A program made the position numbers and the translations under genes. From positions 1 to 29,692 of the IMG/VR virus record IMGVR_UViG_3300042567_000625: 29,692 nt of DNA; one strand, given 5' to 3'. This stretch comes from a virus. The first letter of the stretch is position 1. Every line of letters begins with the position of its first letter. This document shows, in pieces, positions 1 through 7,034 of this stretch. The notes under the pieces are model-generated. The model was not told the origin of the DNA. It saw only the letters and a list, made by a program, of their open reading frames with translations, and made no database searches.

Positions 1-2
1 AT

Positions 3-452
3 ACTATAAGCTCTGGTTACGGCACCGATACTATTGCCATAGATTCATCTTTATGGTCTGTTGGATCTACTACGATATCTAACGGTGGGTATACTATAGG
101 AACTGGTAGCACTATAGGAACTGGTAGCACTACTGTTCCGTACACATACACTACCACTGGTACATCTGGACAGTTTTTAACATCCGGGTCTAACGGTACA
201 AGTTGGAACACTGGTACCACTGTACACATTGACGCCGATGGCCTGACCATGAAGAAAGGAGCCGACATTAAAATTGGTGGCAAGAGTCTAACAGAAGCTA
301 TTGAAAAAATTGAAGAACGATTGGGCATACTTCATCCCAATCCCGAACTAGAATCGCGTTGGGACAAGTTGAAAGATTTGCGTAGACAATACGTGGAAAT
401 GGAAAAAGATATTCTCGAAAAAGAGAAAATCATGAAGATTTTAAAGGGATAA
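3..452 (+). CDS. Phage structural protein, C-terminal part (5' truncated by window edge)
   Basis: The reading frame is open from base 3 to the stop at 450-452, so this is the end of a longer gene and not a 67-residue protein starting at the internal ATG at 249. The first 80 or so visible residues are rich in Gly, Ser and Thr with short repeats, as in beta-rich fibre or baseplate proteins. They are followed by a segment (HIDADGLTMKKGADIKIGG) and a charged helical C-terminus of about 55 residues (LTEAIEKIEERLGIL to the end) that should form a coiled coil. This layout is common in structural proteins of aquatic T4-like phages. The stop lies 2 bp before thyX. The exact virion role cannot be told from the part visible. 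Confidence 0.65.
   Translation, partial: TISSGYGTDTIAIDSSLWSVGSTTISNGGYTIGTGSTIGTGSTTVPYTYTTTGTSGQFLTSGSNGTSWNTGTTVHIDADGLTMKKGADIKIGGKSLTEAIEKIEERLGILHPNPELESRWDKLKDLRRQYVEMEKDILEKEKIMKILKG
93..128 (+). repeat. 18-bp perfect tandem repeat, two copies
   Basis: ACTATAGGAACTGGTAGC occurs twice head to tail (93-110 and 111-128). It is in frame in the truncated structural gene and encodes the doubled hexapeptide TIGTGS, so copy-number change would lengthen or shorten the protein without a frameshift. Confidence 0.9.
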
Positions 453-454
453 AA

Positions 455-1138
455 ATGAATGTTCGATTACTCAGCTATAGTCAGCCCACACAGGAATTTG
501 CAGAGCTTGGCCTCACAGATGCGCAAGAACTCATTGCGTATTGCGCCCGTGTCAGCAATCCCTCCAATCAACTCAACACAGACACATCAGAAAAACTTAT
601 CAGATACTTGGTCAAACACCAACACTGGAGCCCACTCGAAATGGTCTCCGCCTGTATCGAAATCACAACCACAAGAGATATTGCACGACAAATCTTGCGA
701 CACAGAAGTTTTAGTTTCCAAGAATTCAGTCAGCGATATGCTGACCCTACTAAAGACCTGTCGTTCGTATGTAGAGAAGCACGGTTGCAAGACCCAAAGA
801 ACAGACAGAACAGTGTTCCGCTGGACGGCACCCTCGGTCATGCATTATTACAAGATGAGTGGAGAAATAGACAACTCGAAATTATTAGACTCACAAAAGA
901 AACATACGAGTGGGCTGTTACTAAAGGCATAGCAAAAGAACAAGCTCGTGCTGTGTTACCAGAAGGCTTAACAGAAAGTCGTTTATACATGAATGGCACC
1001 TTGCGATCATGGATTCATTTCATTGAGCTACGAAGTGCTAACGGCACACAAAAAGAGCATCAAGAAGTGGCTGTGGCCTGTGCAAAGGTAATTGCGGAAA
1101 TATTTCCAATGGCTAACGATTTAACAGTTACCAAATAA
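455..1138 (+). CDS. thyX: Flavin-dependent thymidylate synthase ThyX
   Basis: ThyX makes dTMP from dUMP using methylene-tetrahydrofolate, with FAD and NADPH as electron source; phages carry it to supply dTTP for genome replication. The 227-residue protein has the family signature at residues 82-95 (RHRSFSFQEFSQRY, matching RHRxxSxxxxSxRY), plus the preceding HQHWSPLEM stretch and a later SRLYMNGTLRSWIHFIELR segment typical of the substrate-binding part. Length fits the usual 220-250 residues. The ATG at 455 follows an AAGGGAT ribosome site, and the gene starts 2 bp after the preceding stop. It needs reduced flavin, like the halogenase downstream. Confidence is high because the signature is complete. 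Confidence 0.96.
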   Translation: MNVRLLSYSQPTQEFAELGLTDAQELIAYCARVSNPSNQLNTDTSEKLIRYLVKHQHWSPLEMVSACIEITTTRDIARQILRHRSFSFQEFSQRYADPTKDLSFVCREARLQDPKNRQNSVPLDGTLGHALLQDEWRNRQLEIIRLTKETYEWAVTKGIAKEQARAVLPEGLTESRLYMNGTLRSWIHFIELRSANGTQKEHQEVAVACAKVIAEIFPMANDLTVTK

Positions 1139-1152
1139 CTTTTACAATCATT

Positions 1153-2235
1153 GTGCCTGACTTCAATTTCATCGATCAAACTAATTCCCATCATTCATTT
1201 CAGGTGGCATGGGAATCCACATTAAAATGCAATTTAGATTGCAGCTATTGTGGCGACGGGCATGATAACAGTCAGGATCATCCTAGCCTTGAAGACAGTC
1301 TTCGTACTGTTGATTTTATCGTAGAATATTTAAATTTATATATGTGTTCACGACCAGAACACATTAGATTTGCTACGTTGAATATACAAGGCGGAGAAAG
1401 TATTTTCCATCCTCATATTTTAGAAATACTTCAATATATAAAAAATAAAAAATCTTTATATGATAATTGGAATCTCAATATTGGGTTGATCACTAATGGC
1501 ATAACCAGTCCGGATCGTTGGAAAAAAATTGCAGATGTAGTTGATTATTTTACTATGAGTTTTCATTCCGAAAGTCTTGTAAAGCAGCAGAATATGTTTA
1601 GGCAAAATGTAAAATATTTAAAAGACAACAATAAAAATTTTCAAGTGTCTGTTCTCATGCATCCTAAAAAATGGCAGGTGTGTTTAGATCAAATTGAATG
1701 GTGTAAAATCAACGATGTGAAATATATCACACGCCAATTAGATCACGGATGGACCAATTTTAAATTCAATTACACTCCCGAACAATCTGAATTCTTAACC
1801 GGGACTAAACATGTGTCAATGACTACCAAGGTGATATCTTTTTTTAAAAACGGTATCGATTTGTCGTCTAAAGGACGAGCATGTTGTGGTGGTGAAATTC
1901 TTTGTACTGATGTAGATAGCAGTACCACATACATTAAAAATAATAGATTTAAAGGTTGGACCTGCTCGGTCAATCGATTCTTTCTGTACATAAGACAAAC
2001 AACCGGAGAAATTTATACCAATAAAGACTGTAGAATGAATTTGGACAGCGAAGTTGGAGTGTTAGGATATCTAAAAAACAGTGAAGAATTATTAAAAGAT
2101 CTCAAACAAAAACTAGAGACTAATACATTACCCGATATTGTCTGTGCTAAGTCCAGTTGCTGGTGTGGATTGTGTGCCCCTAAAGCTGCGGACGCAGATG
2201 GTTATAAAAAACTCATGCAAAAATACAGCATATAA
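1153..2235 (+). CDS. Radical SAM protein with a C-terminal Cys-rich (twitch/SPASM-like) region
   Basis: Residues 26-33 contain the radical SAM motif CxxxCxxC (C26, C30, C33), whose cysteines bind the 4Fe-4S cluster that cleaves S-adenosylmethionine. The C-terminus has C331, C336, C338 and C341 in a tight cluster, and more cysteines lie mid-protein (a CCGG pair), consistent with an auxiliary-cluster domain as in twitch or SPASM proteins. Length is 360 residues. The start is GTG at 1153 with no strong ribosome site; no upstream ATG fits. The gene lies 8 bp before the halogenase, so the two are probably co-expressed. Substrate is unknown; peptide or small-molecule modification is possible. It is not recognisably QueE, which is shorter and has no such C-terminal cluster. 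Confidence 0.88.
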   Translation: MPDFNFIDQTNSHHSFQVAWESTLKCNLDCSYCGDGHDNSQDHPSLEDSLRTVDFIVEYLNLYMCSRPEHIRFATLNIQGGESIFHPHILEILQYIKNKKSLYDNWNLNIGLITNGITSPDRWKKIADVVDYFTMSFHSESLVKQQNMFRQNVKYLKDNNKNFQVSVLMHPKKWQVCLDQIEWCKINDVKYITRQLDHGWTNFKFNYTPEQSEFLTGTKHVSMTTKVISFFKNGIDLSSKGRACCGGEILCTDVDSSTTYIKNNRFKGWTCSVNRFFLYIRQTTGEIYTNKDCRMNLDSEVGVLGYLKNSEELLKDLKQKLETNTLPDIVCAKSSCWCGLCAPKAADADGYKKLMQKYSI

Positions 2236-2238
2236 ATA
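2231..2238 (+). promoter_or_regulatory. TATAAATA box, T4-late-promoter-like
   Basis: An exact match to the T4 late promoter octamer TATAAATA. It overlaps the stop codon of the radical SAM gene and ends 5 nt before the halogenase ATG at 2244. If it worked as in T4, transcription would begin at about the start codon. It may also be a chance product of an ATA-TAA codon pair. Confidence 0.35.
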
Positions 2239-2243
2239 TTTGC

Positions 2244-3749
2244 ATGAAAAAAATTTATATAATCGGTGGTGGAACAGCTGGATGGTTCACCGCATTGCTT
2301 GCTAAAAAATTCTATCCACATTACGATATAACACTTATAGAAAGTGGCGAAATTGGTATTTTGGGTGCTGGAGAAGGATCTGTACCGTTCTTAACAAATA
2401 TCCTCGATATGTTAGACATCCCGATCACAGAGTTAATTAAAGAATGCAAGGCCACATTCAAATTAGGAATTAATTTTGCTAATTGGAATAACGACGGGAA
2501 AAGTTATTTCCATAGTTTCATATACAAAGACGAAGTACAAAATCCTATTCCTGTGCATCAAAACTTGATTGACAAGTTACTGTCATTGCAACAGTCAATA
2601 GCTAACAGTGATTCACAAGATTTATCAGTATACGAAAAAATGTCTAAGGAAAATCGTGTGCCATTTACTTGGTCCGATAAAGATTCCTCCCTCGACGCAC
2701 TCCCTTTAAATCATCACGGCCAGTTTTCTTTGCACTTTGATGCAAGACTGCTGGCAACTTATCTATCAAAGTTTGCGGCCAACAAGGGCATACATCATAT
2801 AGATGCGAAGGTTAAAGAATTTCGAGGTGATAGAATTATCAGTCACATAGTTCTAGACGACGACATCGAATTAGCATGTGACTTTGTGTTTGACTGTTCG
2901 GGATTTGCTCGACTTGTAATCGGCAAACATCACAAAGTTAAGTGGAACAGTTATGCAGACAGCTGCGGACTCGATAGAGCCATGCCGTTTTTTATCGAAC
3001 ACGACAACAACATTTCACCGGTAACCGATGCATTCTGTATGAAGAACGGGTGGATATGGCGGATTCCTGTAAACGGTAGATACGGGTGCGGATATGTTTA
3101 CAATTCAAAATTCTGTTCAGATCAAGAAGCTCTCGAAGAAGCAGAGGAATTTTTTGGTCAAAAACTTACCGTGCCTAAAATTTTTAAGTTCGAAGCAGGC
3201 ACCTATGAAAAGGCCAAGATAGGAAATTCTATGGCAGTCGGGCTGAGTGCGGGATTTTTAGAACCGTTAGAAGCCACAAACATCTGGGTCAGTGCTTTGA
3301 ATGTTATTGATTTTTTAAATTGCGACGGATTCAACACAACCGATATTAAGTTTGAAGAAGACCTCAACAAGCGATGCCTTGATCGAAACACCAACATATT
3401 AGAATTCGTGTATCTCCATTACATGACCAAACGTCAGGACACTGAGTTTTGGCGAGACTTTCAAAAGAATTATCCGCCTCCAGAACGATTAGCAATAATT
3501 TTAGAGCAACTGCATCAAGGCAAATCTCCCGAAATAGATTTTAGTATGTTCACTGATAGAAGTTGGATGCAGGTGTTGCATGGGTTGAGACTGGTAGACT
3601 TATCTAAGTATTATGATATCATGAAAGAGTATTATGTTCCTCACATATTATCCTCACCTGAGCATGTCCAGACAAATGAGTTTGTTTCCCATAAAGAAAT
3701 TTTAGATTATTTTAATAATTTTGTAGTACCAAAAACATCCACAACATGA
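2244..3749 (+). CDS. Flavin-dependent halogenase (tryptophan halogenase family)
   Basis: Family members use FADH2, O2 and chloride or bromide to make hypohalous acid, which a catalytic lysine delivers to an aromatic substrate such as tryptophan. The 501-residue protein starts with the FAD-binding GGGTAGW loop (residues 8-14), has GAGEGSVPF (41-49), and the KATFKLGINFANW segment in which K73 aligns with the catalytic lysine (K79 of PrnA). The diagnostic WxWxIP motif is intact at 270-275, and FLEPLEAT (338-345) matches the conserved Glu-containing C-terminal segment. Length matches the family (about 500-540). No flavin reductase is visible, so a host enzyme would have to supply FADH2. The substrate is unknown: free tryptophan, a peptide or another aromatic compound. 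Confidence 0.92.
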   Translation: MKKIYIIGGGTAGWFTALLAKKFYPHYDITLIESGEIGILGAGEGSVPFLTNILDMLDIPITELIKECKATFKLGINFANWNNDGKSYFHSFIYKDEVQNPIPVHQNLIDKLLSLQQSIANSDSQDLSVYEKMSKENRVPFTWSDKDSSLDALPLNHHGQFSLHFDARLLATYLSKFAANKGIHHIDAKVKEFRGDRIISHIVLDDDIELACDFVFDCSGFARLVIGKHHKVKWNSYADSCGLDRAMPFFIEHDNNISPVTDAFCMKNGWIWRIPVNGRYGCGYVYNSKFCSDQEALEEAEEFFGQKLTVPKIFKFEAGTYEKAKIGNSMAVGLSAGFLEPLEATNIWVSALNVIDFLNCDGFNTTDIKFEEDLNKRCLDRNTNILEFVYLHYMTKRQDTEFWRDFQKNYPPPERLAIILEQLHQGKSPEIDFSMFTDRSWMQVLHGLRLVDLSKYYDIMKEYYVPHILSSPEHVQTNEFVSHKEILDYFNNFVVPKTSTT

Positions 3750-4129
3750 ATGACGAAATAAAAGACTTCTGTCGCAACTACGAAGTTAATGTGCTTAACG
3801 ACCAAAAACGTAGAGCACGTTATCACCCTCCACGTTTCTTTACAGACCCATCCCGAGCTGATATTATTCGCAATGACATCGTGGAGTTCGAAACTGAACA
3901 GGTCATTACCTTAGAAATTCCAGAAGGTCGACTACGCACACTTGTAGAAATGGAACGTCGTTTCTTTAAATGGCAACGGCATAGTCAAGGAGAAATTGAC
4001 ATGTTCGAGACCTTGATGAACAAAGAACGGGAAGAAGCACACTACAGGCATACCAACGCTGCTGTGCAAAAGGCCTACGAGCAATATTCGATCATGCTGA
4101 ACCTTGCAGGGTATCAAAGAAAAATATGA
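3746..4129 (+). CDS. Conserved aquatic-phage protein, function unknown
   Basis: A 127-residue soluble protein that starts inside the halogenase stop codon (ATGA overlap) and overlaps kdsB by 4 bp, so it is translationally coupled on both sides. It is highly charged, with a region around RLRTLVEMERRFFKW and a helical C-terminal half ending in VQKAYEQYSIMLNLAGY. I recognise the overall pattern from T4-like cyanophage and other marine phage genomes, but no function is established. No membrane segment or catalytic motif is visible. Confidence 0.82.
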   Translation: MNDEIKDFCRNYEVNVLNDQKRRARYHPPRFFTDPSRADIIRNDIVEFETEQVITLEIPEGRLRTLVEMERRFFKWQRHSQGEIDMFETLMNKEREEAHYRHTNAAVQKAYEQYSIMLNLAGYQRKI

Positions 4130-4785
4130 AAACTGCTGTTGTCATCCCAGCAAGACTAGATAGTTCACGGTTTCCAAACAAGATGCTGTGCGATGTTGGA
4201 GGTCAGACTCTAATACGCAGAGTATACGAACAATGTTTGAAAACAGGATTTGATGTCTATGTGGCCACAGACAGCAAAGAAATCGCCGATCAGGTAGACA
4301 ATGCGATCTTTGCCTACGACTGTGAAAATGGAACTGCTCGTATTGCAGAAGCATATAAACAGATGCCGCACTATGATTGCATCATCAATGTTCAGGGTGA
4401 TATGGTTATTGTTCCTGTAGAAGATGTTCTCAAACTACCGGCATTGTTAGACATGCACGATGTTGCTACACTTAAACACCCAATGCAGCCGGACCAGCAA
4501 CACGATCCAAACACTGTTAAGGTAATTTCCAGCAACGGAGAAGCACATTGGTTCTGTCGTGCGCCGCTGAAGTATGGAGATTGGCATTATGGAATCTATG
4601 CCTATCGAACCCCTGCATTGAAATGCTATAGAAGTTTAACTGTTTATCCAGAAGAGGCAATTGAAAGCCTTGAACAACTGCGTTGGATACAAAATGGATA
4701 CACCATAGGCATCACCGATGCTGGAGTGGCTGCTGAAATTAATACACCTGAAGATTTGGAATCGTTCAAAAAACAAACATATTGA
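4126..4785 (+). CDS. kdsB: 3-deoxy-manno-octulosonate cytidylyltransferase (CMP-KDO synthetase)
   Basis: KdsB activates KDO with CTP to give CMP-KDO, the donor for the inner core of LPS. The 219-residue protein has the nucleotide-binding loop IPARLDSSRFPNKML (7-21), the ENGTARIAEA motif (67-76), INVQGD with the metal-binding Asp (D92), NTVKVISS (129-136), a CRAP segment and HYGIYAYR (154-161), then an EQLRW stretch and a final INTPEDL motif. These are the family hallmarks in the correct order. Bacterial KdsB is usually 240-255 residues, so this is a compact version. The stop codon lies inside the -35 box of the next promoter. A phage kdsA lies about 7 kb downstream, so together they cover two KDO steps; the intermediate phosphatase is not in the window. 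Confidence 0.93.
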   Translation: MKTAVVIPARLDSSRFPNKMLCDVGGQTLIRRVYEQCLKTGFDVYVATDSKEIADQVDNAIFAYDCENGTARIAEAYKQMPHYDCIINVQGDMVIVPVEDVLKLPALLDMHDVATLKHPMQPDQQHDPNTVKVISSNGEAHWFCRAPLKYGDWHYGIYAYRTPALKCYRSLTVYPEEAIESLEQLRWIQNGYTIGITDAGVAAEINTPEDLESFKKQTY

Positions 4786-4810
4786 CAGGTTTTCTAAAAG
4801 ATAGTATAAT
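4782..4810 (+). promoter_or_regulatory. Perfect consensus sigma-70 promoter
   Basis: TTGACA (4782-4787), a 17-bp spacer and TATAAT (4805-4810) match the bacterial consensus at all 12 positions. The TGA stop of kdsB is embedded in the -35 box. Transcription would begin near 4817, leaving a leader of about 29 nt with an AAGGA ribosome site (4835-4839) before the ATG at 4846. A promoter this strong is expected for early phage transcription by host RNA polymerase. Confidence 0.93.
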
Positions 4811-4845
4811 TAACTTGTTCAGCAGAATAATCTTAAGGAATAAAA

Positions 4846-5679
4846 ATGCGTAGTCATTATTGGACATGTTCAAAATTTGCAGATTGGCTTCGTGGTTCGC
4901 CAAAACTCAAGTGTGGCACCAGTGAAGAATGGGATGCTTGGTATGCCAGTTCAGCCAAAGCGCATCCTGTCCGTTATTGGATCGCTGAAGAAGGTCTCGA
5001 CCATGTCCAAAAATTTGTCTACTACATACCAGATAAACTAAATGACGTTCGCTATTATATTAATAATCGCTGGGTTACTTGCAGTCATGCCCTTACTGCC
5101 CATCCCAGAGATATTAAACCGGGCACTTGGCGTGATGTGGGCAATCGCTTTCTTCCTTGTCTCTTTAACGAGCTTGTGGATTTTGTTGAAATAGAACAAG
5201 CATGGCATCACTGTATTTGGAGTGATGATGCTAAGACTAAATTTGAAACTCCATGGTGGCGCAAGGGTTGGCTGCGTTGGAGAACTTGGCGTTGTCCAGA
5301 AGCCGGTATGGAATATCTAAAATGGGCATCGACTCTAACTAACGAAGAATTCCTTGAAGAAGGAGAAAAGCACAAAGCTGAACCTACATATCAGGCCAAA
5401 GCTGCAAAAGAAATCATCGAGCTGTATACTTGGTGGACCACCACTTATCGCAACCGGCCAGATCCTATGGACGCCAGTGGCTGGTCAGCTCATTGTGAAG
5501 CCATGCGTGTGAAGTATCCAGGCAGTTTCTTTTCCAGCCTAAACTCAAAAGATCCCGAAGACCGCAAAGCCAGCAACAAGGCTCATAAGCTGCTTAGTAA
5601 GATTGAAAAAGCCTACGAAAAGGAAGACGAAGAAATGATGATTCGCCTTATCAAGATTCGCGAAAGCCTGTGGACATAA
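4846..5679 (+). CDS. Conserved phage protein of unknown function, Trp-rich
   Basis: A 277-residue protein directly downstream of the consensus promoter, with an AAGGA ribosome site 6 nt before its ATG. It is strikingly rich in tryptophan (for example WWRKGWLRWRTW near residue 140-151) and in charged residues, with a helical acidic C-terminus (KIEKAYEKEDEEMM). No signal peptide or membrane segment is seen. I recognise no catalytic motif. It heads a probable operon of four further small genes (5681-6978) and should be expressed early given its promoter. Confidence 0.82.
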   Translation: MRSHYWTCSKFADWLRGSPKLKCGTSEEWDAWYASSAKAHPVRYWIAEEGLDHVQKFVYYIPDKLNDVRYYINNRWVTCSHALTAHPRDIKPGTWRDVGNRFLPCLFNELVDFVEIEQAWHHCIWSDDAKTKFETPWWRKGWLRWRTWRCPEAGMEYLKWASTLTNEEFLEEGEKHKAEPTYQAKAAKEIIELYTWWTTTYRNRPDPMDASGWSAHCEAMRVKYPGSFFSSLNSKDPEDRKASNKAHKLLSKIEKAYEKEDEEMMIRLIKIRESLWT

Positions 5680-5680
5680 T

Positions 5681-5902
5681 ATGAGCATACCAGATAACAA
5701 TTCTCACAGTATTGAAGATCTCTATGCTAAGTATCTGCAGTTCACCGGAATCATGTTAGAAGAATATAAAGATATTGAGATAGCGGGTATTATGATCACA
5801 CAAGCTCTCAGCATGTATAAAACTGTGTTAGCAGAAGAAGATTATCAACGAATGGTAAAAAGCATATATGAAAGAAGAAACGATGTCAAAACCTTCAACT
5901 GA
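5681..5902 (+). CDS. Small conserved phage protein, function unknown
   Basis: A 73-residue, acidic and probably helical protein beginning 1 bp after the preceding stop codon. Central segments such as IEDLYAKYLQFTGIMLEEYKD and the EEDYQRMVKSI stretch resemble a small protein family seen in marine T4-like phages. It overlaps the next gene by about 20 bp. No motif points to a function. Confidence 0.75.
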   Translation: MSIPDNNSHSIEDLYAKYLQFTGIMLEEYKDIEIAGIMITQALSMYKTVLAEEDYQRMVKSIYERRNDVKTFN

Positions 5903-6233
5903 ACTTACACCTCAGACTCCTGCACAAGGAATCCTCAAACGTAATAGTTGGGGAGATGCTATTACCTATCAGGTTGTTTGTGAATGTCAAGATGCTGATC
6001 ACGATCACAATGTTTGGGTCGAAGCAGATGATACTGGTGTCACTGTTACAACGTATACGACCCAAAAGTCTCAATGGTGGAGTCTAAATCGTTGGCAGAC
6101 TATTTGGATCTTGTTAACCAAAGGTTATGTTAAGTACGAAGCTAACATTATTATGAGTGAGCAACAGGCTCTTAATTATGCAGAAACTCTAAAGAAAGCA
6201 ATTAAAGATGTCAGAAATTTCAAGCAGTCCTGA
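5883..6233 (+). CDS. Small conserved phage protein, function unknown
   Basis: A 116-residue protein if started at the ATG at 5883 (MSKPS); an in-frame ATG at 5868 would add five residues. The later start is preferred because a purine-rich AAAGAAGAAA stretch precedes it. The protein has a TPAQGILKRNSWGDAITYQV segment, a His/Asp-rich piece (DADHDHN) that could bind metal, and a Trp-rich segment (WWSLNRWQTIWILLTKGY). A helical end follows (QQALNYAETLKKAIKDV). It overlaps genes on both sides. Similar proteins occur in aquatic phages, without known function. Confidence 0.75.
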   Translation: MSKPSTELTPQTPAQGILKRNSWGDAITYQVVCECQDADHDHNVWVEADDTGVTVTTYTTQKSQWWSLNRWQTIWILLTKGYVKYEANIIMSEQQALNYAETLKKAIKDVRNFKQS

Positions 6234-6765
6234 ACGTCACACTTTCCAAAAAGAAGGTGCTATCAAGCGGGCAGAAGAAAAGGGCGAAGAACCTAATCAA
6301 GCCTATATTGACATGTGGGATCAGATTAAGATCGACGATGCCAACAAGATCAACGATCCCGCTTGGCAACAGAACAACATGGAATACGACCTACGCAGTA
6401 ACGAGTGGATTTTAGAAAAAGTTCGTGCCAGCGAAACCTATGCCCAAAATTTGTATGCGGCAATGTGTAATAACGATTTTATTAAATTGGAAGTTGTACC
6501 TATCCTTAGACAAGATCCGGACAAAGATTATTGGGCAGCTTCTTGGAGATATGCAGGCGGCATCGTAGCAGACATGCGACAAGAAGGTGACTACATCGAT
6601 TGGTACTGTAGCGGTATTGGTAATGACGAGTCAGGCTACGGGCTGGATCACCGTCCTGCAAATGGGTATGTACCAGAAGGTTGCATCACCGACGAGATCC
6701 GGAATGATCTCCAACGTCTTGGCTGGGCCATAGTGCCTGGTGGAGATTGGGAAAAATTTACTTAA
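6208..6765 (+). CDS. Conserved phage protein, function unknown
   Basis: A 185-residue soluble protein overlapping the previous gene by 26 bp. Recognisable landmarks are SSPERHTFQKEG near the N-terminus, QAYIDMWDQIK, a central AQNLYAAMCNNDF stretch, and the block WRYAGGIVADMRQEGDYIDW followed by YCSGIG. This block is very well conserved among related phage proteins that I recall, which suggests a structured functional core, but no enzyme family is evident. It belongs to the operon transcribed from the promoter at 4782. Confidence 0.8.
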   Translation: MSEISSSPERHTFQKEGAIKRAEEKGEEPNQAYIDMWDQIKIDDANKINDPAWQQNNMEYDLRSNEWILEKVRASETYAQNLYAAMCNNDFIKLEVVPILRQDPDKDYWAASWRYAGGIVADMRQEGDYIDWYCSGIGNDESGYGLDHRPANGYVPEGCITDEIRNDLQRLGWAIVPGGDWEKFT

Positions 6766-6783
6766 GGAGATTGTGTTAGTATC

Positions 6784-6978
6784 ATGAACTTTGAACTATA
6801 CGAAGTTTGGGCGGTGGATGAAGCCGGTCACGAAGAATTGGTAGAAACCACCAGCAGTAGAAAAGAAGCGTTGGAGATAGCAGAAGCTAATCTCGGATTG
6901 GGTGTTATGGAAGCTGTGGTTTATCAAGAAGATGAAAACGGTGACCTACATGAAATCAAACGATTTAATCATGGTTGA
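6784..6978 (+). CDS. Small acidic phage protein, function unknown
   Basis: A 64-residue acidic protein (MNFELYEVWAVDEAGHEEL at the start). An AAGGAG ribosome site at 6764-6769 overlaps the end of the preceding gene and lies 14 nt upstream, a rather long spacing. Its TGA stop is embedded in the -35 box of the next promoter. It looks like a small alpha/beta protein; no motif indicates a role. Confidence 0.7.
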   Translation: MNFELYEVWAVDEAGHEELVETTSSRKEALEIAEANLGLGVMEAVVYQEDENGDLHEIKRFNHG

Positions 6979-7003
6979 CAACCTCGCCGTTTGGTGCTAT
7001 AAT
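6975..7003 (+). promoter_or_regulatory. Perfect consensus sigma-70 promoter
   Basis: TTGACA (6975-6980), 17-bp spacer, TATAAT (6998-7003): again a 12 of 12 consensus match. The stop codon of the upstream gene sits inside the -35 box, the same arrangement as at 4782. Predicted start near 7010; an AGGAG ribosome site at 7023-7027 precedes the ATG at 7035. Confidence 0.93.
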
Positions 7004-7034
7004 ATATGTATTGTTTAACAACAGGAGTGACTAA

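Noticed and set aside
249-452. Independent 67-residue gene starting at ATG 249
   Set aside because: The frame is open from base 3 with fibre-like sequence, so the ATG is internal to a longer truncated gene.
459-932. 157-codon ORF overlapping thyX in another frame
   Set aside because: ThyX in the other frame has a complete family signature; this frame has no recognisable protein character and is a shadow.
1153-2235. Radical SAM protein as QueE (7-carboxy-7-deazaguanine synthase)
   Set aside because: QueE is about 210-230 residues and lacks a C-terminal Cys cluster; this protein has 360 residues and CxxxxCxCxxC near its end, and lies beside a halogenase, not queD.
2569-2574. TTGACA hexamer as a promoter inside the halogenase gene
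   Set aside because: No TATAAT-like box at 16-18 bp; the same holds for TTGACA at 12145-12150 inside kdsA and 13327-13332.
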